64,000 nucleotides of DNA from UBA6168 sp041741095 (GCA_041741095.1 JBGSKQ010000033.1:1-64000); one strand, 5' to 3'. Shown: positions 41,798-50,616, counted from the first letter of the stretch. Numbers and translations: made by a program. The notes: generated from the letters alone by a model not told the origin.

Positions 41798-41869
41798 GAT
41801 GAGCTTTTTTTACTTTGATGTCAAGGTTGGGGAAAAAGTAAATCAACTTTGCCGTTCATGTTGTATGAC

Positions 41870-41900
41870 TTTGATCTTCAAATTGTAAATGTTATTTTTG
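41870..41900 (+). promoter_or_regulatory. Promoter of the Uma2-like gene
   Basis: TTTG (41870-41873), a 19-base spacer, then TATTTTTG (41893-41900) match both elements of the Bacteroidota housekeeping promoter at ideal spacing. The start codon lies 14 bp downstream. Confidence 0.65.
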
Positions 41901-41914
41901 GTAAAAATTAGCCA

Positions 41915-42520
41915 ATGGATGTAGCCAGCACCGAAAAGAGGAAAAGCCCGAAAAAAGTAGCCAAAGTGCCAGAATACTTGATTTACGAGGTCGTAAAGGG
42001 CAAGCCCATTTATTACAAGGGCTATAAAGACGTTTTGAACAAAACAAAAACCTTCGAGGAAATAATCATGGATAGCACACTGCAAGCTTGGTTGAAATTC
42101 AGGTTGAGCCTATTGATAGGCCAATTCCTAATCGAAAATAATTTTGAGGTCACTACAGGAGAACAAGGTTTCATATTTCCTGAAGGTGATAAACGGGGTG
42201 CAGATTTGGCCATTTTTAAAGCTGAAAACTTCAAAATAGACGAGCATTATTCTCGACAAATACCTGAATTGGTTTTTGAAATAGACGTAAAAGCCGACAC
42301 CGAAAACACCACCGAAATGGACTACGTCCTCCAAAAAGTGGAGGACTACCACCGTTTCGGCGTGAAAAAGGTCATCTGGATTTTTACCAAAAACAAAAAA
42401 GTGATGGTAGCTGCCCCCGGCCAGCCTTGGCTGACGCTCGATTGGACGGCCAGCATTGAGATCGTGGAAGGTTTGAATTTGACGCTTTCAAACCTGAATG
42501 TTGAAAAACCAAAAGCATAA
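41915..42520 (+). CDS. Uma2-like (DUF820) PD-(D/E)XK nuclease-fold protein
   Basis: A 201-residue protein of the Uma2/DUF820 group, putative restriction-endonuclease-like proteins abundant in Cyanobacteria and also found in this phylum. The fold's catalytic pattern is visible: GADLAIFK (Asp), ELVFEIDVKAD (Glu-x-x-x-Lys arrangement) and the family helix DYVLQKVEDYHRFGVKKVIWIF. A basic N-terminus (EKRKSPKKVAK) is unusual. No methyltransferase partner is adjacent, so classic restriction is unlikely. Function unknown. It has a strong predicted promoter and ends 13 bp from the convergent sigma-factor gene. Confidence 0.85.
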   Translation: MDVASTEKRKSPKKVAKVPEYLIYEVVKGKPIYYKGYKDVLNKTKTFEEIIMDSTLQAWLKFRLSLLIGQFLIENNFEVTTGEQGFIFPEGDKRGADLAIFKAENFKIDEHYSRQIPELVFEIDVKADTENTTEMDYVLQKVEDYHRFGVKKVIWIFTKNKKVMVAAPGQPWLTLDWTASIEIVEGLNLTLSNLNVEKPKA

Positions 42521-42533
42521 TTTTCCCCACCAA

Positions 42534-43118
42534 TCAATTGACCGTTTCCCGCAATTTCCTCATCAAGGCACAGCGCTTCGATTTCAGCGAGTCCACCGAG
42601 CGGTAGGCGGTGAGTTGCCGTTCTACTATTTCCTCGTCCCGCAATCCATCGAAGTATTTCAGCTTAATAATCCTTTGCCCAGTGGGGCTTAATTGTGCCA
42701 ATATATTCTCCACTTTTTGCTCCAGTTCTTTTTGGGTAAAATAAGCCGGCGCCTCTGCTGCCTGTGGCAGATCAACTCCATCCAGGGAATAGTGGTAAAA
42801 AGGCTTTTTGCGCAGGAAATTCCGCAGCAGGTTGTCGGCGATGATAAGGGTAAAAGTGAGCGGGGTATTGCCCTGGTAGGTGTAGGAGCCGTTCCAGATT
42901 TTTTGCAGCGCCGTCATCACTGCATCGCTGGCCAGTTCTTCTATGTCTTCAGGCCTGGCATTGCAATACCTGGCTTTCGAACTTAAATGCTGTTTTGTTT
43001 TAAACAATAGGAATTGGATGGCAGGATTGTCCCGGTTTTTTAATTTTTGGTAAAAAATGAACGGACTGGCCTTGGTGCTGGCCACGGTCACGGTCTTTGC
43101 ATGGAGATTCGTCGTCAT
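42534..43118 (-). CDS. ECF-type RNA polymerase sigma factor
   Basis: A 194-residue extracytoplasmic-function sigma factor. Region 2 runs over residues ~45-105 (ARPEDIEELASDAVMTALQK then FTLIIADNLLRNFLRKK) and region 4 over ~125-190 (LEQKVENILAQLSPTGQRII, LKYFDGLRDEEIVERQLTAY). The region-4 helix-turn-helix is present but the usual LSxxEIA wording is replaced by LRDEEIVERQL. No anti-sigma gene is adjacent, so its control is unclear. It is convergent with the Uma2-like gene. In this phylum such factors often drive SusCD loci or stress genes; no target is evident here. Confidence 0.88.
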   Translation of the reverse strand: MTTNLHAKTVTVASTKASPFIFYQKLKNRDNPAIQFLLFKTKQHLSSKARYCNARPEDIEELASDAVMTALQKIWNGSYTYQGNTPLTFTLIIADNLLRNFLRKKPFYHYSLDGVDLPQAAEAPAYFTQKELEQKVENILAQLSPTGQRIIKLKYFDGLRDEEIVERQLTAYRSVDSLKSKRCALMRKLRETVN

Positions 43119-43360
43119 GGTGGTGAAGTTTTAATAGAGCGGCCTGTTTTCGCCGTACAGGGCAAAGGTGTGGTAGATTGGCCCCGGCAGGACTTCACTA
43201 TTGTTTCAAAAGCGAGGAGCATTGTTGCAGGGGAGAAAAAAATTGCTGGACTATAGTTGCAAACTAAAAATTAAATTCCTCCTAACGTGTTGTAAACCAG
43301 CGCATTTTGTGTTTCTTTGCTATAGTTTGGAGCTATCCTGTACTTTTCGATCATAATCTT

Positions 43361-43368
43361 TATTTTTG
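43361..43368 (+). promoter_or_regulatory. Candidate -7 element of the toxin-antitoxin pair
   Basis: TATTTTTG matches TAnnTTTG and ends 8 bp before the ATG, so the mRNA would have almost no leader. No -33 TTTG is at the standard spacing. Confidence 0.35.
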
Positions 43369-43376
43369 GGAAAACA

Positions 43377-43616
43377 ATGAAAATGACAGCTAATAATCCT
43401 GCTTTTAAAGAATTGAAAATGCCGTTGACCAATCTCCAATTGGAACTATTAAAAATCTTTTCTTACCAAACACCCGAACATGAATTGTTGGAAATCAAGA
43501 GATTGCTCGCCAACTATTTTGCCGAAAAGGCCATGGACAGAATGGACGAAATCTGGGAAGAAAAGCAGTTGACCAACGAACAAATGGATGAATGGTTAAA
43601 TGAAGAAAACCAATGA
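43377..43616 (+). CDS. Putative antitoxin of a PIN-domain module
   Basis: A 79-residue acidic protein, alternatively starting at 43383 or 43419. No DNA-binding motif is obvious. The sequence LQLELLKIFSYQTPEHELLE followed by IKRLLANYFAEKAMDRMDEI and WEEKQLTNEQMDEWLNEENQ is typical of the small helical antitoxins that precede PIN toxins in Bacteroidota and Cyanobacteria. It overlaps the toxin gene by 4 bp (ATGA), indicating translational coupling. Its role is inferred mainly from this arrangement. Confidence 0.8.
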   Translation: MKMTANNPAFKELKMPLTNLQLELLKIFSYQTPEHELLEIKRLLANYFAEKAMDRMDEIWEEKQLTNEQMDEWLNEENQ

Positions 43617-44026
43617 TCACCGTCGTCATTGACACTAACGCCTTGTTGGTCTCCATTGGCAGGAATTCCAAATACCATTGGTTGTTTCAAATGGTACTAC
43701 GGAGCCGCATAAAGGTTTTGATTTCCGAAGGGATATTGAATGAATACCACGAAAAAATTGAGCAAAAGACAGATGTAACGGTAGCAGAAAACGTTTTGAA
43801 AACCCTCCTTAACTTGCCGAATGTCCTGCATATCCAGGTTTATTTTAATTGGAACTTCATCACCGCAGACCCCGACGACAATAAATTCGTGGATTGCGCA
43901 ATTGCGGGCAATGCAAGTTTTTTAATTACCCACGACAGGCACTTTAACGTTTTAAAGGAAAGGGATTTTCCTTTGTTTAAAGTTGTAACCATTGACGAAT
44001 TTGAAGAGATCTTTGCTGAAAAATGA
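43613..44026 (+). CDS. PIN-domain toxin (putative ribonuclease)
   Basis: A 137-residue PIN-fold protein, expected to be a Mg-dependent RNase that is neutralised by the upstream antitoxin. It has the acidic active-site residues: Asp in VVIDTNALL (~6), Glu in SEGILNEYHEK (~43) and Asp residues in TADPDDNKFVDCAIAG (~81-90) and LITHDRHF. The length and motif order match the family annotated as PIN family putative toxin component. Its start overlaps the antitoxin stop. The 3' end is 4 bp from the convergent sensor-regulator gene. Confidence 0.9.
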   Translation: MITVVIDTNALLVSIGRNSKYHWLFQMVLRSRIKVLISEGILNEYHEKIEQKTDVTVAENVLKTLLNLPNVLHIQVYFNWNFITADPDDNKFVDCAIAGNASFLITHDRHFNVLKERDFPLFKVVTIDEFEEIFAEK

Positions 44027-44030
44027 CGGT

Positions 44031-46922
44031 TTAATCTCCCTTTCTCGACCCGCTCGGTGCCTTCCCAAACTCCTCCGAATACGTTCTTGAAAAATAATTC
44101 GGATCCCTGAAACCCACCTCGTAGGCTATTTCGGCTACGGTCAAGCTGGTGGTGGCGAGCAATCCAGCAGCCTTTTGCAAGCGGATGGAGCGGATAAAGT
44201 GCGAAGTGCTTTTCCCGGTGAGCGCTGTCAGTTTGCGGTGCAACTGTGCCCGGCTCATGCCAAGGTCCCGGCAAAGGTGGTGTACATCGAAGCCGTCGTC
44301 GGCCAGTTTTTTCTCCACTGCCAGTCTTGCTTTTTGTAAAAAAGCGTCTTCCATCGCCAAAGCTGGCTCTTGTTCCGTGGCCCCCAATTCCTTGGGGATT
44401 TTTGAAAAATGGCTGAGCAAGCGGCTGCGCAGTACCACCGATTTTTGGAGGCAAATAAACAATTCCGCTTGGTTAAAAGGCTTTTGCAAATAGGCGTCGG
44501 CGCCCCGCCGCAGCCCTTCCAGGCGGTCTTCCACGCTGGCTTTTGCCGTGAGCAAAATGATGGGGATGTGGCTCGTGCGCTCGTCGTTTTTCAAAAAATC
44601 GCACAGTTCCAGGCCGTCCTTTTCCGGCATCATCACATCGCTGATGATGACGTCGGGCAACATTTCGAGTGCTTTTTCGATGCCCCGCTGGCCGTCGTAG
44701 GCGATGGAAATGGCATAGTCGTTTTCCAGCAGCATTTTCAGGTAATTCACCACGTCGGCATGGTCGTCAACGACCAGGCAAAGCGGTTTTTCGCTGTTCT
44801 CTTGGGCATGTTCGGCAGGCTGTAGCGGCTCAATATTTACAGTTTCAATGGGGGAAATTTGTACCGGGTCATTTGGCTCCATTGCAGGCGCTGACCTGCT
44901 CACTGGCAAAAGGATATTGAACACGGCTCCAGTACCGGGCCTACTTTCTGCCGTTATGTTCCCGCCCATCAACTCGACCAATTCTTTGGCCAAGGAAAGA
45001 CCTACACCCGATCCCAACAAGCCTTGACCTTCCGGCCTGTCCGCTTGAAAAAAACGGTCGAAAATGTGCGCCAAAGCTTCCTCCGCAATGCCCGGCCCAT
45101 TGTCTTTTACCGTGATCAACAATTGCGCTTCGTTCACCCCTTCGCTGGAAATGGCCTTGCATTTTACCCAAACCTCGCTGCCCGGCGGGCTGAATTTTAC
45201 AGCATTGGAGAGCAGGTTGCCCAACACGTCCTGCAATTTTTCGGCATCGAAATCCATGTGAAAATGCTCCATTTCACTGAGGAAATGCAGGTGGATGTCC
45301 TTCCCCTTTGCCAGAGATTGGTAGGCCTCCACGACGTATCGCAGAAAAGCCGCCACATCGCCTTGGCGCAGGTTCAGGCCCATTTTACCGGATTGCAGTT
45401 TGGACAAATCCAGCAAGCGGTTGACGAGGCGAAGCAGTTGGGCAGCGTTGCGGGCGATGCTGTCGAAATTGGAAATTAGAAATTGGGAAATTTTGGGTTC
45501 AAAAGTTTTGAAATCCGTCTTTTCAATTTCCAATTTCCCAATTTCCGAATTTCCCATAATCACCGTCAGCGGCGTCCTGAATTCATGGGTGATATTGGTG
45601 TAAAACCTCGTCTTGAAATCGTCCAGATCCTTGAGTCGCTGGGATTCAAGTTCTTCTTTTTGCAATACCTTCATGCGGTAGCCCAAGCCCAAAGTAAATA
45701 GGATGACCTCGCCCACCACGCCGAATTGGGTGTAGGAAAACTGGATGCCCGTACCCTGCATCACCGAAATGGCATTAAGCACCACCCCCGCCACGAACAG
45801 GGCCGTGCCGGCTATCAGGAAGAGGCTTTTTTTGTCTTTTTTGCCAAACAACAAGGACAGCAAAACGGCCATCGTACTGTATTGACCCACGATGAAAAGT
45901 GCCGTCAGGTCGTCGGAAAGCTTCATGTTGAGCGTGGCTAAGTAATATGCAATAATGCCCAAGGCAAACAACACCCTCGCCACCTCAAACCTGCTGAAAT
46001 AACGATCCCACACAGGTTTCGTCGCCCTCATGCGCATATAGCGCCGGATGAACTGCATGTAGGCCACGTCCATCAGGCAGAGCATGGCATACACCAAGAC
46101 CTGAAGGGCGATGCGGTTGTCACGGAGCAGGGGCAATTCGGGCAGCACATTGAAAAATTCGAGGAGATAAGCAAAGAGGCAGGTTTGGAACAGCGCATGC
46201 CAAAAGAAGGCCCGATCGTGGGTAGAGGCATACAGCAGGAAATTGATCAAAATGAAAGCAATGAGCAAACCGATGAAAGCCCAGTCGAGGCGGGTTTTTT
46301 CGATGAATTTCCAGTTTTCGTAAAAATCTTCCTGCGTCAGGCGCAGCGCCAGGTAAGGCTCTTTTTTGTTGACGTTGGTCATTTTGCCAAACAGGGTCAC
46401 CATGCTGTCCTGGCCAAGGCTGAACGAGATGCGCTCGTCGTGGCGGTTGCCCATCGGGTGGTCTTTTTTGCCGGCCGGTATGAGCCAGCCTACATGATGG
46501 GTAGAAAGCAAAGTGCCGTCCTTATTTAGGACAAAAACTTCCGTCTCGTTGCTGCGGCCCAGGTGCAGCACCCAATCTTCTATGGGTTTTCCAAGGCCGT
46601 TTTGCAGGGAAAGCCGCCACCAATAAACCTTGTCGGGGTCGAGCAGCGCCTTGCCGCCCGCCGATGCTGGCAGGTATTTTTTGATAAAAACCTGGTAGGG
46701 TAAAAACTGGTCGTTGTACCTCCCGGAGGCAGCGTCGCTCAGTTCAATTTCCTCGCTATCAAGTTCCAATACCGACAGGTACTCGTTGAGCCATATTCCA
46801 TCGCCTGCCTTGTCAATGGTAAAAACCTGGGCCTGCCCAAAAGTTGGGCAAAGCATTAAAAAGGATAGGAAAAAGAGAATCAGGTGTTTCACACCCGAAA
46901 GTAGGCATTGTTGGTGAAACAC
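44031..46922 (-). CDS. Hybrid two-component sensor-regulator (7TMR-DISM sensor, kinase, receiver, AraC-type HTH)
   Basis: A one-polypeptide signalling system of 963 residues from ATG 46922 (953 from GTG 46892). Signal peptide; periplasmic 7TMR-DISMED2 sensor ~35-175; seven-helix membrane module ~195-400. The histidine-kinase dimer domain has its phosphoacceptor in ITHEFRTPLTV (His ~446). HATPase ~550-680 (LLSNAVKFSPPGSE, DNGPGIAEEALAHIFDRFFQ, GVGLSLAKELV). Receiver ~715-835 (VVDDHADV, ISDVMMPEKDG, LLTAKAS). AraC-type DNA-binding domain ~865-955 (VAEIAYEVGFRDPNYFSRTY). Residues ~457-487, just after the phosphoacceptor helix start, are encoded by a palindromic repeat (45465-45555). The start may be controlled by the inverted repeat at 46882-46924. 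Targets are unknown. Confidence 0.95.
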   Translation of the reverse strand: MFHQQCLLSGVKHLILFFLSFLMLCPTFGQAQVFTIDKAGDGIWLNEYLSVLELDSEEIELSDAASGRYNDQFLPYQVFIKKYLPASAGGKALLDPDKVYWWRLSLQNGLGKPIEDWVLHLGRSNETEVFVLNKDGTLLSTHHVGWLIPAGKKDHPMGNRHDERISFSLGQDSMVTLFGKMTNVNKKEPYLALRLTQEDFYENWKFIEKTRLDWAFIGLLIAFILINFLLYASTHDRAFFWHALFQTCLFAYLLEFFNVLPELPLLRDNRIALQVLVYAMLCLMDVAYMQFIRRYMRMRATKPVWDRYFSRFEVARVLFALGIIAYYLATLNMKLSDDLTALFIVGQYSTMAVLLSLLFGKKDKKSLFLIAGTALFVAGVVLNAISVMQGTGIQFSYTQFGVVGEVILFTLGLGYRMKVLQKEELESQRLKDLDDFKTRFYTNITHEFRTPLTVIMGNSEIGKLEIEKTDFKTFEPKISQFLISNFDSIARNAAQLLRLVNRLLDLSKLQSGKMGLNLRQGDVAAFLRYVVEAYQSLAKGKDIHLHFLSEMEHFHMDFDAEKLQDVLGNLLSNAVKFSPPGSEVWVKCKAISSEGVNEAQLLITVKDNGPGIAEEALAHIFDRFFQADRPEGQGLLGSGVGLSLAKELVELMGGNITAESRPGTGAVFNILLPVSRSAPAMEPNDPVQISPIETVNIEPLQPAEHAQENSEKPLCLVVDDHADVVNYLKMLLENDYAISIAYDGQRGIEKALEMLPDVIISDVMMPEKDGLELCDFLKNDERTSHIPIILLTAKASVEDRLEGLRRGADAYLQKPFNQAELFICLQKSVVLRSRLLSHFSKIPKELGATEQEPALAMEDAFLQKARLAVEKKLADDGFDVHHLCRDLGMSRAQLHRKLTALTGKSTSHFIRSIRLQKAAGLLATTSLTVAEIAYEVGFRDPNYFSRTYSEEFGKAPSGSRKGD
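45465..45555. repeat. GGAAATT-word palindrome inside the histidine-kinase coding region
   Basis: The left arm, AAATTGGAAATTAGAAATTG and following (45465-45494), and the right arm of TTTCCAATTTCCC-type words (45521-45555) are reverse complements with few mismatches. It keeps the frame and encodes GNSEIGKLEIEK ... KISQFLISNFD between the H-box and the second dimerisation helix. Confidence 0.85.
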
Positions 46923-46924
46923 CT
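46882..46924. promoter_or_regulatory. Inverted repeat at the start of the hybrid regulator gene
   Basis: AGGTGTTTCAC (46882-46892) and GTGAAACACCT (46914-46924) are perfect complements 21 bp apart. They span the alternative GTG start (46890-46892) and the ATG (46920-46922). An RNA hairpin here would mask a start codon; a protein operator is also possible. Confidence 0.5.
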
Positions 46925-46945
46925 ATGAAAAATCATTTGAGTATT

Positions 46946-47617
46946 TCATTGCTTATTGGTTTGTTTCTCCTTTTTTGAAAGAAAAACATTCAGCCCAATA
47001 CCGAGGCCAAAAAGGGCGACCTTGCTGGTGCTTTTAAAACTGTCAGATTCGTCCTCGTTCTTTGCCCCAAAAAGGTCGGCGAACAAATCAAGCGAAACCT
47101 GTTGGCCCAGAAAAATGGAAGCCCCCGCTTTTGCATTGTAAAACAGGATTGATTCGGAATCATCCTCCAGAGCGATGCTCAATATCCCGCCTCGCAGTTC
47201 GGCGAAGGGAAGCGCTTTTCCAGTTTTTAGAAAATATCCCCTCAACATTGGCGCAAAACTGTAGATGTTGTAGCCAAATTCATCGTCATCCTGTTTTTCC
47301 TTATAATGATAGATGCCGCATGATGCGCCGAGTACAAATTGGTCGGAAATAAAGTAGCCCAAACTGGGTGTCAGGTTGAATGAAGTAACATTGGATTCGC
47401 TTTCGAAACTGTCACCTGATGATGAGATCTTGATTTTGTTTTTTGATTTGCCAAACTGGATGGCGGCATTGTTTGATGAGTTGCCTCCAGTAAATGTGCC
47501 AAGGCTGCCTACGAAATTGGTGGATGAACCAATGAGCACTTTGCCCTTTTGGATTTGGGCCGTCAGTTGGGTACAGAGGCATAGTGCCAGTGCAGAGAGG
47601 AGATAGTTGATTTTCAT
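46946..47617 (-). CDS. Hypothetical outer-membrane beta-barrel protein
   Basis: A 223-residue protein with a signal peptide (MKINYLLSALALCLCTQLTA). After a Gly/Ser/Asn-rich segment (GGNSSNNAAIQFGKSKNK) come amphipathic strands typical of an 8-stranded barrel: LTPSLGYFISDQFVLGASCG, FAPMLRGYFLKTGKALPFAE, VALFGLGIGLNVFLSKKE. The tail is Lys-rich rather than ending in Phe. It lies 23 bp upstream of the hybrid regulator gene on the same strand, so the two may be co-transcribed, with this protein as a surface partner or target. No specific family recognised. Confidence 0.78.
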   Translation of the reverse strand: MKINYLLSALALCLCTQLTAQIQKGKVLIGSSTNFVGSLGTFTGGNSSNNAAIQFGKSKNKIKISSSGDSFESESNVTSFNLTPSLGYFISDQFVLGASCGIYHYKEKQDDDEFGYNIYSFAPMLRGYFLKTGKALPFAELRGGILSIALEDDSESILFYNAKAGASIFLGQQVSLDLFADLFGAKNEDESDSFKSTSKVALFGLGIGLNVFLSKKEKQTNKQ

Positions 47618-47753
47618 TGTTGAAAAGTTTTGTTTTTAAAAATGGTTTGTGCCATATTGATGTAGAGAATGCAGGAAAGGTAAATACACCAACCTATCAT
47701 TTTTATGCTCAACAGCGATATGCTTTAATTTGGAGAAAGTTATTACAAACCAA

Positions 47754-49262
47754 TCACCCCAACCCCCTCAAAGCCTTCCGCTCCAAACCCCAAGCTGCCA
47801 AAATATAGCCCACCAGCAGCACCGTGTTCACCGCCATTTTTACCAAGGGAGGATAGCCAACCCACTGCGCCAATATTTCACCCAAAAAATAAAGCACCAG
47901 CGCCAGGGCAACATACAGGGCCATGCGCCCCAAGGGATAGTTGACAGGGAAAAAGCGCTGCCCAAAATACCAGCCCGCCACCATCATGCCGCAGTAACAG
48001 AGCAGTTTGGCATAGGCCGAACCCATGTAGCCGAGGGTGGGAATCCACAGCACGTTGAAAACGATGGTAATGGCCAGCCCGAACAGCGAGATATACACGC
48101 CCCATATCGTGCGGTCGGTGAGGCGATACCAGGCGCTGAAATTGTAATAGACGCCGAGGAACAAGGCTGCCAACAACACGACTGGCACGGCGTCGAGCGC
48201 CCCACGGAATTCTTCGCCGAGGATCAACTTGAACTGGTCGAGGTAGAGCAGCACGGCCAACATGCCGAGCGCACTGGCCAGGGTGAAAAATTTGGCCACC
48301 TGGCCGTAGAGTTCGGGAGCGTCCTTGTTTTTGGCATGGGCGAAAAAAAACGGCTCGGCGGCGTAACGAAATGCCTGCGTGAAAAGCGCCAAGATGACCG
48401 TCAGCTTGTAGCAAGCTGAATAAATGCCCATCGTGGCCCTGTTTTCTTCTAATGTGCCAGGCAGTAGCCGTTCCTGCAAGATACGGTCGAGCGTTTCGTC
48501 GGCCACGCCGGCCAAGCCCACCACCACGAGCGGGGCGGAGTACAGGGCCATTTTTTTGAACAGAGCGGCGTCAAATTGAAGGCGGATCCGCCTGGGTGCG
48601 GCATTTTCCGTGGCCTTGTTTTTTTTGAAAAAAGCATCGAACAGCAGCAACGCCAATACGACAACGCTGCCCGCCAGATTGGCCAAAAACACATAGCCGA
48701 TGCCAAAAGCAGGGCTGAAGGTTTTACCAAAAAAAAGAAAAGTCGGGTGCTGCCGCCACCATACCAGGAAAAACAGCGTGAGTGCCACGTTGGTAAGGAT
48801 GCCCAGTATTTTGAAAGTGGCAAAGCGGAGCGGCCGTTTCTCCAGGCGCAATTGGGCAAAGGGTATCTCTGCCAGCACATCGAGGGCGAGGATGGTCAAC
48901 ACCATGACGACGAGGTCGCTGCGGTCGGGCAACAGCAGCCAATCGGACAGCGGTTGCAGGAAAACAAGGCCCAGCGTGAGCCAGATCAGCGTGGCCACCA
49001 GCAGGGTGCTGAGCGCCGTGCCGAAGCTGCGCTCCCGGTCGGCCACCTCGGTGCCGAAACGGAAATAGGCCGTCTCCAGGCGGAAAGTGAGGAACACCAT
49101 CGCTATGCCCGCCACGGCATACAGTTTTTGCGAAACGCCGTATTCGCCCTCCAGGAACACCCGGCTGTGGATGGGGACGAGCAGGAAGTTGATGGCCCGC
49201 CCAACGATGCTGCTGAGGCCGTAGATAGCGGTTTCTCCGGCGAGTTTTTTGAGTAAAGACAT
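47754..49262 (-). CDS. Polysaccharide/oligosaccharide flippase (Wzx/MATE-like)
   Basis: A 502-residue inner-membrane protein with about 12-14 helices, starting MSLLKKLAGETAIYGLSSIV, the characteristic N-terminus of Bacteroidota members of the polysaccharide-export flippase group in the MOP superfamily. The conserved GRAINFLLVPIHSRVFLEGE segment follows. It would flip lipid-linked glycans across the membrane. An upstream in-frame ATG at 49322 was rejected because the extra residues come from a GGCAGT-word repeat. No glycosyltransferase cluster surrounds it, so the glycan is unknown. Divergent from the M42 peptidase gene. Confidence 0.9.
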   Translation of the reverse strand: MSLLKKLAGETAIYGLSSIVGRAINFLLVPIHSRVFLEGEYGVSQKLYAVAGIAMVFLTFRLETAYFRFGTEVADRERSFGTALSTLLVATLIWLTLGLVFLQPLSDWLLLPDRSDLVVMVLTILALDVLAEIPFAQLRLEKRPLRFATFKILGILTNVALTLFFLVWWRQHPTFLFFGKTFSPAFGIGYVFLANLAGSVVVLALLLFDAFFKKNKATENAAPRRIRLQFDAALFKKMALYSAPLVVVGLAGVADETLDRILQERLLPGTLEENRATMGIYSACYKLTVILALFTQAFRYAAEPFFFAHAKNKDAPELYGQVAKFFTLASALGMLAVLLYLDQFKLILGEEFRGALDAVPVVLLAALFLGVYYNFSAWYRLTDRTIWGVYISLFGLAITIVFNVLWIPTLGYMGSAYAKLLCYCGMMVAGWYFGQRFFPVNYPLGRMALYVALALVLYFLGEILAQWVGYPPLVKMAVNTVLLVGYILAAWGLERKALRGLG

Positions 49263-49264
49263 GT

Positions 49265-49566
49265 GGCGATTGGCAGTGGCAGCAACAATTGGCAGTAAGC
49301 AGCAGGCCAGATCGCTCATCAAACCGTGGGTTTAAAAGAAAGAAAATTGTGTTTTCGCAAGTCCCACGGCTTGCCCGACTGTACCCGCTGCCTATTGCCA
49401 ACTTTGCTGGCGGGCAAAATTGCTCAAAATAAGCTGAACCTCATTTGCAAAATATTTCATTGCGTTAACTTTGCCGCTCCAAAAAAAACCAATTTTCACA
49501 AAACCAGCGACAGCCTGTGCAGGTCCACTTCCCCATTACTGCCATCTGTAACTGCCAATTGCCGAC
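49265..49566. repeat. GGCAGT-word inverted repeat between flippase and M42 genes
   Basis: Left words (49265-49302, TTGGCAGTGGCAGC and TTGGCAGTAAGCAG) and right words (49534-49566, ACTGCC and CTGCCAATTGCC) are complementary. A third CTGCCTATTGCCAAC copy lies near 49391. The arms sit 2 bp from the flippase start and 3 bp from the M42 start, with the M42 promoter between them. Confidence 0.75.
49444..49473 (+). promoter_or_regulatory. Promoter of the M42 peptidase gene
   Basis: TTTG (49444-49447), an 18-base spacer and TAACTTTG (49466-49473) match both Bacteroidota promoter elements. The leader to the ATG is about 90 bases and contains one arm of the GGCAGT-word repeat. Confidence 0.65.
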
Positions 49567-49569
49567 TAA

Positions 49570-50616
49570 ATGAACCTATCGCTGCTAAGTAAAATCTGCG
49601 AAATACCCGGTGCGCCTGGGTTTGAGCAACGCATCCGTGAATTTGTGCTGCAAGAAGTGTCCCCGCTCGTTGACGAAATTTCCGTTGACACCATGGGAAG
49701 CATCATCGCATTGAAAAAGGGCCGGGAAGCCAAAAAAATAATGGTCGCCGCCCACCTCGACGAAATCAGTTTTATCGTTACCCACATTGACGACGACGGC
49801 TTCCTGCGCATCCACACACTCGGCGGTTTTGACCCAAAAACGCTGACCGCGCAAAGGGTGATCGTTCACGGCAAAAAAGACCTTGTGGGCGTGATGGGCA
49901 GCAAGCCCATCCACATCATGAAGCAGGAAGAACGCAACAAAGCCCCACAAATACAGGATTATTTTGTGGACTTGGGCATGAGCAAAGCCCAGGTGGAGGA
50001 ACTCGTGTCCATCGGCGACCCCATCACCCGTGAGCGGGAACTGATCGAAATCGGCGACTGCGTGAACGGCAAGAGCATTGACAACCGGGTGTCGGTCTAT
50101 ATGCTGATAGAGGCCCTGAAAGAGCTGAAGGATCAAGCATTGCCCTACGATTTTTACGCTGTGTTTACGGTGCAGGAGGAAGTCGGCATTCGGGGCGCCA
50201 TCACCGCCACCCACCGCATTGACCCCGACTTCGGCATCGCCCTCGACACGACCATCGCCTTCGACGTGCCGGGCGCCCTGCCGCACGAGATGATCACGAA
50301 GCTCGGCAACGGCGCTGCCATCAAAATCATGGACAGCGGCGTGATAAGCGATTACCGTATGGTGAATTATTTAAAGGAATTGGCCATTAAAAATAATATC
50401 AAATGGCAGCCCGAAATATTAACGGGCGGTGCAACAGATGCTTATGGAATGCAGCGTTCGGGCAAAAACGGCGCAATAACCGGGGCTATTTCCATTCCTA
50501 CCCGCCATATCCATTCTGTTATTGAAATGGTACACAAGGATGATTTGAAGAATTGTATTGAATTGCTGAAATATAGCGTGATGAATTTGGATCAATATAA
50601 TTGGAATTTCAGGTGA
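49570..50616 (+). CDS. M42 family metallopeptidase (glutamyl aminopeptidase/endoglucanase M-like)
   Basis: A 348-residue cytoplasmic dinuclear metal aminopeptidase. The N-terminus LLSKICEIPGAPGFEQRIRE is typical. Metal ligands and catalytic residues are visible in VAAHLDEISFIV (His, Asp), CVNGKSIDNRVSVY (Asp), the catalytic/ligand Glu pair in FTVQEEVGIRGA, ALDTTIAFDVPG (Asp) and PTRHIHSVIEMV (His). M42 enzymes form tetrahedral dodecamers and trim peptides. The length is normal. It has a good promoter and is followed by a 25-bp imperfect palindrome. Confidence 0.95.
   Translation: MNLSLLSKICEIPGAPGFEQRIREFVLQEVSPLVDEISVDTMGSIIALKKGREAKKIMVAAHLDEISFIVTHIDDDGFLRIHTLGGFDPKTLTAQRVIVHGKKDLVGVMGSKPIHIMKQEERNKAPQIQDYFVDLGMSKAQVEELVSIGDPITRERELIEIGDCVNGKSIDNRVSVYMLIEALKELKDQALPYDFYAVFTVQEEVGIRGAITATHRIDPDFGIALDTTIAFDVPGALPHEMITKLGNGAAIKIMDSGVISDYRMVNYLKELAIKNNIKWQPEILTGGATDAYGMQRSGKNGAITGAISIPTRHIHSVIEMVHKDDLKNCIELLKYSVMNLDQYNWNFR

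Noticed and set aside
42534..44026. Sigma factor, antitoxin and PIN toxin as one stress island
   Set aside because: The sigma gene is on the opposite strand with its own 258-bp upstream gap; adjacency alone does not support a joint system.
49103..49322. Start of the flippase gene at 49322
   Set aside because: The extra 20 residues are encoded by a GGCAGT-word repeat, and family members begin at MSLLKKLAGETAIYG.
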